Assembly (NCBI RefSeq): GCF_015062905.1
Contig: NZ_SUTK01000017.1
Coordinates: 1 to 37,149 of the forward strand
Length of the DNA stretch: 37,149 bases
Reading direction: 5' to 3'
Source: Methanobrevibacter thaueri
Lineage (GTDB): Archaea; Methanobacteriota; Methanobacteria; Methanobacteriales; Methanobacteriaceae
In this document: one piece after another, positions 32,438 to 37,149 of the stretch
Position numbering within the stretch: position 1 is the first letter of the stretch
Layout of the letters: the number at the start of each line of letters is the position of its first letter
Program-made: the position numbers and the translations under genes
Notes under the pieces: generated by a model
Seen by the model: only the letters and a program-made list of their open reading frames with translations
Told to the model about the DNA's origin: nothing
The model's database searches: none

Positions 32438-33688
32438 ATGGGAAAAGGTGAAGAATTAACAACAACAAAATATTTAATCCATGCTCAAATTACTGCTAAC
32501 GGTATCGTTGAAAAACCAGATGTTGTTGGTGCTGTCTTTGGGCAAACTGAAGGTTTACTTAGTAATGATTTAGATTTAAGAGAACTCCAAAGAACCGGAA
32601 GAATAGGAAGAATCCAAGTTAACATCCACTCCAACAGTGGAAGAGCAAAAGGTGAAATCGTAATTCCTTCCAGTTTAGACAGAGTTGAAACCGCCATTCT
32701 CGCTGCATCACTCGAAACCATCAATAGAGTCGGTCCTTGTGAAGCAGAGATACACACAACAAAAGTTGAAGATGTAAGGGCAGTCAAAAGGGAACAAGTC
32801 GTTAACCGTGCAAAAGAAATCTACAAAAAGATGGTTGAAAGCGTTGGCCCTACCAGCATGAGAATGATCGAGGAAGTAAGAGAAGCAATGAGAGTTCATG
32901 AAATCTCTGAATACGGAGAAGACCGTCTTCCTGCTGGCCCAAGCATACACACATCCGATGCAATCATTGTTGTGGAAGGACGTAGCGATGTATTGAACTT
33001 ACTCAAATACGGAATCAAAAATACAGTAGCTGTTGAAGGAGTAAGCGTGCCTCGTTCTATCGGTGAATTAAGTAAAAAAAGAACCACCACTGCATTTGTT
33101 GACGGTGACAGAGGTGGAGAACTTATCTTAAAAGAACTCCTGCAAATTGGAGAAGTGGACTACATCACACGTGCACCAAAAGGAAAAGAAGTGGAAGATC
33201 TTGAAAAAGACGAAGTTCTTGTTGCACTCAGAGACAAAGTTCCTACAGCACAGTTCTTAGCTACAACAAACATTTTAAATGATTCCAGCAACGGCAACAA
33301 TCATAAAAAAGAAAACAACAACAGAAACAATAGAAGAAATCAAAAATACAACCGCAACGAAAAGCCGAAAGTTGTAAAGGAACCTGAACCTGAAGTTGAA
33401 GACGATGAAGTCAAATTAATGAAAGACATGTTAAAAGAATTTGAAGGAACCGGCTGCGGAGCCATTCTGGATGAAGCATTTAATATGACCAAAGAAGTTG
33501 AAGTGGAAAACATCTACGAAGAAATCAAGAATATTGAAGGAACCGCTGATACAGTCATATTCGATGGTGTAATCTCCCAAAGATTGGTTGATGTTGCATC
33601 TGAAAAAGGAATCAACAAATTGGTTGCTTTCAAATCCATGAACATTGTTAAAAAACCACAAAATGTTAAATTAATAACTATAAACTAA
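32438..33688 (+). CDS. dnaG: Archaeal DnaG (primase-like, exosome-associated Toprim protein)
   Basis: Archaeal DnaG has primase activity in vitro in some species and is a stable subunit of the exosome, where it binds poly(A)-rich RNA. The 416-residue protein opens with TKYLIHAQITANGIVEKPDV. The Toprim domain (174-250) has the catalytic Glu in IIVVEGRSD (E180) and the FVDGDRGG acid pair (D223, D225). An Asn/Arg/Lys-rich linker at about 283-318 separates it from a C-terminal domain. GGAGG precedes the ATG by 7 nt. Confidence 0.95.
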   Translation: MGKGEELTTTKYLIHAQITANGIVEKPDVVGAVFGQTEGLLSNDLDLRELQRTGRIGRIQVNIHSNSGRAKGEIVIPSSLDRVETAILAASLETINRVGPCEAEIHTTKVEDVRAVKREQVVNRAKEIYKKMVESVGPTSMRMIEEVREAMRVHEISEYGEDRLPAGPSIHTSDAIIVVEGRSDVLNLLKYGIKNTVAVEGVSVPRSIGELSKKRTTTAFVDGDRGGELILKELLQIGEVDYITRAPKGKEVEDLEKDEVLVALRDKVPTAQFLATTNILNDSSNGNNHKKENNNRNNRRNQKYNRNEKPKVVKEPEPEVEDDEVKLMKDMLKEFEGTGCGAILDEAFNMTKEVEVENIYEEIKNIEGTADTVIFDGVISQRLVDVASEKGINKLVAFKSMNIVKKPQNVKLITIN

Positions 33689-33741
33689 TAAGAATAAATT
33701 CATGCTAATAAAATTTAAACATCGGAAATTGGAGGTAAAAA

Positions 33742-34350
33742 ATGAATATTAATATCGATGGTTACTACAGCACTAGAAAAAATGTTTTCGAAAGAATACA
33801 GGACGCTAGTGTAGCTACTAAACTACTCATGTCATTGATGATGGCATGTTTAACCGGTATAATGGCACAGATCATTATTCCGCTTCCATGGACTCCAGTT
33901 CCTATAACTGCACAGACCTTCGCAGTGTTATGTTCTGGTTTATTCTTAGGTAAAAAATACGGATGTTTAAGCCAAATCCTCTATATCGTTTTAGGTGTTG
34001 CATTCATTTCTTGGTTTGGAGGAATGACCGGCGGACTTGACATACTCTTAGGTTCAACCGGAGGATTCTTAATTGGATTCGTTATCGCATCTTACTTTGT
34101 AGGATTAATTACTGAAAAATATGCTGATGCACGTAATTTCAAAAAAATGGCTCTAACAATTGGAATTGCAAACTTTGCATTAATCTATATTCCTGGTTTA
34201 GCAGGTCTTGCATTGTTCTTAAGTATGCAAGGAACTCCTGTTGGAATCGTGGATCTTTTAATGATGGGTCTTGTTCCATTCATTGCTGGAGATATTGTAA
34301 AAATATTAGGTGCAGCTTCAGTGTCCAAAGTATTTTTACCAAAAGACTAA
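33742..34350 (+). CDS. bioY: Biotin transporter BioY
   Basis: BioY is the substrate-binding membrane component of the biotin ECF transporter. The 202 residues form six helices. The family motif lies at IPLPWTPVPITAQTFAVLCSGLFLG (about 46-70; PWTPVPITxQT is diagnostic), followed by GGLDILLGSTGGFLIGF and LMMGLVPFIAGDIVKI. The energy-coupling subunits EcfA/EcfT are not adjacent, so it relies on a shared module or works alone. GGAGGT precedes the ATG by 5 nt. It ends in a strong terminator. Confidence 0.94.
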   Translation: MNINIDGYYSTRKNVFERIQDASVATKLLMSLMMACLTGIMAQIIIPLPWTPVPITAQTFAVLCSGLFLGKKYGCLSQILYIVLGVAFISWFGGMTGGLDILLGSTGGFLIGFVIASYFVGLITEKYADARNFKKMALTIGIANFALIYIPGLAGLALFLSMQGTPVGIVDLLMMGLVPFIAGDIVKILGAASVSKVFLPKD

Positions 34351-34378
34351 GGTTTTTTATAAAACCTTCTTTTTTTAT
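34349..34378 (+). terminator. Hairpin plus T-run after bioY
   Basis: AAGGTTTT, loop TTAT, AAAACCTT (34349-34368), then CTTTTTTTATTTTT. The stem begins within the bioY TAA stop. Confidence 0.75.
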
Positions 34379-34390
34379 TTTTTGATTTTA

Positions 34391-34789
34391 ATGAAGCTTA
34401 GATTAAGAGGACATCATCTGTTATGTCTTAAGGGTTTTCAGGGATATGGCTATGATAAGGCCTTTGTTGAAAACATGACTCTTATTAATTCCAAAAGAAA
34501 ACTGCCTCAAACAACCGTTACACTTTGTGACTGTGCTGATGACATCTGCGCATCATGCCCTAACCTGATCGATGGAATTTGTGAAGATAAAACACAAAAC
34601 GAAAGGATAATTTCAATGGACAGGGAAGTGCTGAAAAAATTAGACAACTCAAAGGAGCATAATTCCACTGAACTGTTTAATAAAATTGATGAAATATTCG
34701 ATACAGAGGAAAGTGTTTCAAAAATCTGTTTTAATTGTAAGTGGAGCGAAAAATGCTTATTTTATCAAAAATTATCAAATAACCGATAG
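34391..34789 (+). CDS. DUF1284 family cysteine-rich protein
   Basis: The protein has 132 residues from ATG 34391 (MKLRLRGHHLLCLKGFQG). The RGHHLLCLxxF opening is the DUF1284 signature. Further cysteines occur at LCDCADDICASCPNLIDGIC and ICFNCKWSEKCLFY and could hold a cluster or zinc. Function is unknown. The frame is open further upstream into bioY and its terminator, but the family start is at 34391. No clear ribosome binding site is seen. It is probably transcribed separately, as it follows the bioY terminator. Confidence 0.85.
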   Translation: MKLRLRGHHLLCLKGFQGYGYDKAFVENMTLINSKRKLPQTTVTLCDCADDICASCPNLIDGICEDKTQNERIISMDREVLKKLDNSKEHNSTELFNKIDEIFDTEESVSKICFNCKWSEKCLFYQKLSNNR

Positions 34790-34790
34790 G

Positions 34791-34818
34791 TTTAAATACT
34801 ACATGATAAATATATATT
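34791..34818 (+). promoter_or_regulatory. tRNA-Gln promoter region
   Basis: Two TATA-like boxes, TTTAAATAC (34791-34799) and AAATATATATT (34808-34818), lie upstream of the tRNA. The second fits a start of transcription near 34843. Confidence 0.45.
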
Positions 34819-34822
34819 AATT

Positions 34823-34839
34823 GTTGTATACAGTACAAC
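34823..34839 (+). repeat. Small inverted repeat in the tRNA-Gln upstream region
   Basis: GTTGTA, spacer TACAG, TACAAC. It could form a 6-bp hairpin just before the tRNA or be part of the promoter. Confidence 0.4.
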
Positions 34840-34845
34840 GAGTAT

Positions 34846-34917
34846 AGTCCCGTAGGGTAGTGGTAATCCTTCTAGGCTTTGGACCCGGAGACGGCGGTTC
34901 GACTCCGCTCGGGACTA
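34846..34917 (+). tRNA. tRNA-Gln (anticodon TTG)
   Basis: The RNA has 72 nt. The acceptor stem AGTCCCG pairs fully with CGGGACT and the discriminator is A. The D-arm carries GGGTAGTGGTAATCC. The anticodon loop is CTTTGGA with anticodon TTG (34878-34880). The T-arm is GGCGG-TTCGACT-CCGCT. CCA is not encoded. The anticodon stem CTAGG/CCCGG has an A-C mismatch at the middle pair and a G-T pair. A T-run (CTTTTTTTAC) follows. Confidence 0.93.
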
Positions 34918-34946
34918 CTTCTATAAACTTTTTTTACTGATTTTTT

Positions 34947-36131
34947 ATGGAGAAGCTATTGCTTATTGGAATTGATACAAGAAGTATGCTTAACAGTGCT
35001 TTAAAGCTAGACTATGATATTTACTCCACAAGCTATTTTTCAACATCCGATACCCCAACCGTCAAAAACCAAAAGATCATACTAAAGGAAAGCGACGGGG
35101 AAAGCTGCGGAATCTTTGAAGACAATTTCGACAGCAGAAGCATCCTGGAAATGTCACAGGATTATATTGATGAAGTTGACTACATCATTCCCATCTCAGG
35201 CGTATCGCCAAATGACTTTTCAAAAAAAGACCGAAAAAAGATATTGGGCAATCATGATGTGGGCCGCATCGAGAATAAGTTCAGATTCTACAAGGAAATT
35301 GAAAATGAATTTTCAACCCCTATGACTTTTCACCTAAGTGATATAGGTGAAGCATTTGAAATAAATGAAAATCATCCAGACATTCAATTTATTTTAAAAC
35401 CGCTTAAAGGAAGTGGAGGGTATGACATCAACCTATTGAATAATGATATGGATATCGATTTTGGTGATAATGAATTCATCCTTCAGGAATATGTCTCAGG
35501 AATCAGCCTAAGCTCATCTGTGTTGTCAAGTGAAAATGAAACACAGACCATAACAAATACAAGATTGCTTACAATGAATGACTTTGGAGAGGAAAATTCA
35601 TTCATATATGTTGGAAACATATTGCCTCTGACAGACAAATCCATAATGAGTGACATCAACGACATTGACAACATCAATAAAGAGATGAAAGATACAAGTG
35701 AAAGACTAATCGAAAAATTCAATCTGATAGGATCAAACGGAGTTGACTATATCCTAAATGAAAACGGATTGTATGTCATAGAAATAAATCCGAGGCTGCA
35801 GGGCACATTCGAATGTGTTGAAAAATCATTTGGAATAAACATGCTTGAAGCACACATCATGGCATGCCAGGGCGAAGTCATTGAAATTCCAAAGGCACAA
35901 TGTTATACCTATAAAAAAATAATTTACTCACCAACAAGAATGAAATACCATCCGATGGACTTGGACAACATTTATGACCTGCCGCATATCGGATCCATCA
36001 CCGAAAAGGATGAACCTTTATTGACAATCATTGACAGTGATGCCGATTTTGAAAAATTATATGAAAAAGTAGAATTAACCGGTGAAATTGTTAATAAGTC
36101 AGCTAAAAGAAACCAACTAGATGCAAAATAA
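34947..36131 (+). CDS. ATP-grasp superfamily carboxylate-amine ligase-like protein
   Basis: The protein has 394 residues. A Rossmann-like N-terminus (LLLIGIDTRSMLNSALKLDY) is followed by an ATP-grasp core: FILKPLKGSGGYDI (about 148-161) with the phosphate-binding lysine and glycine loop, FILQEYVSGISLSSSV and GSNGVDYILNENGLYVIEIN, then NPRLQGTFECVE with the metal-binding E-x-N. It fits the COG2232-type group of archaeal ATP-grasp proteins, whose substrates are unknown. MfnD (tyramine-glutamate ligase) is a relative but I see no reason to choose it. No ribosome binding site precedes the ATG. The 3' end overlaps a minus-strand small gene. Confidence 0.82.
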   Translation: MEKLLLIGIDTRSMLNSALKLDYDIYSTSYFSTSDTPTVKNQKIILKESDGESCGIFEDNFDSRSILEMSQDYIDEVDYIIPISGVSPNDFSKKDRKKILGNHDVGRIENKFRFYKEIENEFSTPMTFHLSDIGEAFEINENHPDIQFILKPLKGSGGYDINLLNNDMDIDFGDNEFILQEYVSGISLSSSVLSSENETQTITNTRLLTMNDFGEENSFIYVGNILPLTDKSIMSDINDIDNINKEMKDTSERLIEKFNLIGSNGVDYILNENGLYVIEINPRLQGTFECVEKSFGINMLEAHIMACQGEVIEIPKAQCYTYKKIIYSPTRMKYHPMDLDNIYDLPHIGSITEKDEPLLTIIDSDADFEKLYEKVELTGEIVNKSAKRNQLDAK

Positions 36132-36252
36132 ATATTATTACGCCAATTGTTATTAAAAAAGTAGTAATAATCATTGCACGGGTCATCCAGATAAATAATT
36201 TGGCCTTATTGTCTGGGTCCTTCATAAATTGGTCTATTGGATTTCTTTTCAT
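36103..36252 (-). CDS. Small (49-aa) single-pass membrane protein, overlapping the ATP-grasp gene tail
   Basis: ATG at 36252 reads MKRNPIDQFMKDPDNKAKLF, then IWMTRAMIITTFLITIGVI and IFILHLVGFF, and stops at 36103-36105. GGTGT lies 5 nt before the ATG, a good archaeal ribosome binding site. The N-terminus is polar and basic (NPIDQFMKDPDNK), the rest one hydrophobic helix. It overlaps the end of the ATP-grasp gene by 29 nt on the opposite strand. I recall similar short 'NPxxxFxxDPxNK' membrane proteins in Methanobacteriales but cannot name a function. Confidence 0.68.
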   Translation of the reverse strand: MKRNPIDQFMKDPDNKAKLFIWMTRAMIITTFLITIGVIIFILHLVGFF

Positions 36253-36388
36253 TATTACACCATTTCCAGTAAAAAATATTTTTACAGTAACTTCTTAATA
36301 AAAACTCTTTTTAAAAATAAACTCTTAATTTAACTCTAAATAAAAAAATAATAAAAAATAAAAGAAAATGAGAAGTATTAAGAAAAAT

Positions 36389-37075
36389 TTAAGCTTCTGC
36401 ATTTTTAGCGGCTTCGGCCGCTGCAGCAGCTTTTTCATTTTTCTCCATTGTTGACCTAATCATTTTCAATCTTACAAAGTTTTCTCTTTCCATTTCTTGG
36501 AGTCTCATATCAATATACTTTTCAGTATTTTGGAATCTTGGAATCATAATATGCTCTAAAGCATTTACTCTACGTTTAGTTGATTCAATCTCCTCAGCAA
36601 GCAGGAAAATTGTTTTTTCTACTTCACCAAGTTCGATTAAATACTTGAGAGATTCCTCGAATTTTTTTGCAGCTTCGTCTAATTGTATGGTAGTGTCTGC
36701 AAAACCGTAACCCCTGTCAATAATGGATCTTTCTTCCATTTTAACATTGGTAACAGGTACTGCTACACCCATAACGCTTCTTGATGTGATTTCAACATCA
36801 ATGGATTCTTTGACTGATAATGCAGCTTTTTTAACTGCTAAATCGCCCATAGCAATTTGAGCTTCAACTAAAGCTTCGTTTGCTTCTTTTAGACTTAATT
36901 CTGCGTTTTCACGAATACCTTTGACACGATCCAAGATATCAAAAAACTCTTTGATTAAAGCATCCCTTTTCTCTTTGAGCAAACCATGACCTTTAACAGC
37001 CAGTTTAGTCCTGTTTTTAAGGGATAATAATTCCATACGAGTTGGATTAATTCCATCTATAATATCTTGTGCCAT
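36389..37075 (-). CDS. atpD: A/V-type ATP synthase subunit D
   Basis: This is the central-stalk rotor subunit that couples the catalytic head to the membrane ring. The 228-residue protein has the family start INPTRMELLSLKNRTKLAVKG and long helices forming the coiled coil. The GYGFADTTIQLDEAAKKFEE mid-region and KRRVNALEHIMIPRFQNTEK (around 167-186) are diagnostic. It ends in an Ala/Glu-rich tail (KAAAAAEAAKNAEA) typical of Methanobrevibacter forms. AGGTGAT before the ATG supports the start. It lies 27 nt after atpB, as in the archaeal atp operon. Confidence 0.96.
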   Translation of the reverse strand: MAQDIIDGINPTRMELLSLKNRTKLAVKGHGLLKEKRDALIKEFFDILDRVKGIRENAELSLKEANEALVEAQIAMGDLAVKKAALSVKESIDVEITSRSVMGVAVPVTNVKMEERSIIDRGYGFADTTIQLDEAAKKFEESLKYLIELGEVEKTIFLLAEEIESTKRRVNALEHIMIPRFQNTEKYIDMRLQEMERENFVRLKMIRSTMEKNEKAAAAAEAAKNAEA

Positions 37076-37102
37076 TTAATCACCTACATTACTGTAATGA
37101 GA

Positions 37103-37149
37103 TTAGTCATCTTTTGGAAGGTATTGTTCAATAAATTCTTCTTTAACCC
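37103..37149 (-). CDS. atpB: A/V-type ATP synthase subunit B, C-terminal end (cut by window edge)
   Basis: Only the last 15 codons are visible (VKEEFIEQYLPKDD then TAA). The ending 'KEEFIExYxPK' and the position just upstream of atpD are typical of subunit B, the nucleotide-binding non-catalytic subunit. The rest lies outside the window. Confidence 0.8.
   Translation of the reverse strand, partial: VKEEFIEQYLPKDD

Noticed and set aside
34310..34390. Longer DUF1284 start inside the bioY 3' end
   Set aside because: It would run through the bioY terminator hairpin, and the family starts at the MKLRLRGHH position.

Overview
The window looks like chromosomal DNA of a methanogenic archaeon of the order Methanobacteriales, most probably a Methanobrevibacter-like gut or rumen species. 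It is AT-rich. Ribosome binding sites are of the archaeal GGTGAT/GGAGG type and start regions carry TATA boxes. It encodes archaeal TFB, Gar1, archaeal DnaG, SepF, V/A-type ATP synthase subunits, a CoM/CoB-dependent fumarate reductase subunit, a pseudomurein-binding protein and a very long DUF11 adhesin-like protein. I see no rRNA, CRISPR array, prophage or complete insertion sequence. One truncated TnpB-type gene lies at the left edge.

Layout. 1-619 (-) is a 5' fragment of an IS200/IS605-type tnpB. 1088-6630 (+) is a compact probable operon: tfrB, a TrmJ-like tRNA 2'-O-methyltransferase, an 18-cysteine Fe-S protein, dCTP deaminase and glycyl-tRNA synthetase. It meets a FilR1-type regulator (-) tail to tail at a perfect palindrome that holds both stop codons. 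7600-9257 (+) holds a TatD-like hydrolase and a TDT/SLAC1-type transporter. 9277-10871 (-) is a DUF1611 protein tightly coupled to the division protein SepF. 11058-12582 (+) is a 2-phosphoglycerate-kinase-like protein overlapping a ZPR1-type zinc protein. 12600-13037 (-) is a small acidic protein that I read as a divergent histone fold followed by a coiled coil.

13304-20555 is a cell-surface region: a 1644-residue beta-helix plus eight-DUF11 adhesin (-), a membrane-anchored pseudomurein-binding-repeat protein (+) and an AqpZ-type aquaporin (+). 20689-23767 (+) is a six-gene operon: pyrH, tatD, a DUF2116 zinc-ribbon membrane protein, a YbjQ protein, a membrane protein with a YbjQ-like tail and a 66-residue membrane peptide. 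23806-24993 (-) is a TauE/SafE transporter plus TPR protein, divergent across only 33 nt from a membrane protein and an EamA transporter (25027-27001, +). A GT2/MJ1255 glycosyltransferase fusion follows.

29370-32012 (-) holds a secreted or anchored small protein, tfb, gar1 and an RraA-like protein. 32438-34350 (+) has dnaG and bioY, then a DUF1284 protein, tRNA-Gln(TTG) and an ATP-grasp enzyme. The right edge (-) has an unflagged 49-residue membrane protein, atpD and the last codons of atpB.

The window is mostly core archaeal housekeeping genes with a surface-protein island in the middle. I did not find an obviously new multi-gene defence or mobile system. The best leads are the histone-fold/coiled-coil protein, the DUF1611-SepF coupling, the YbjQ tandem, the cysteine-rich Fe-S protein and the overlapping small membrane gene.
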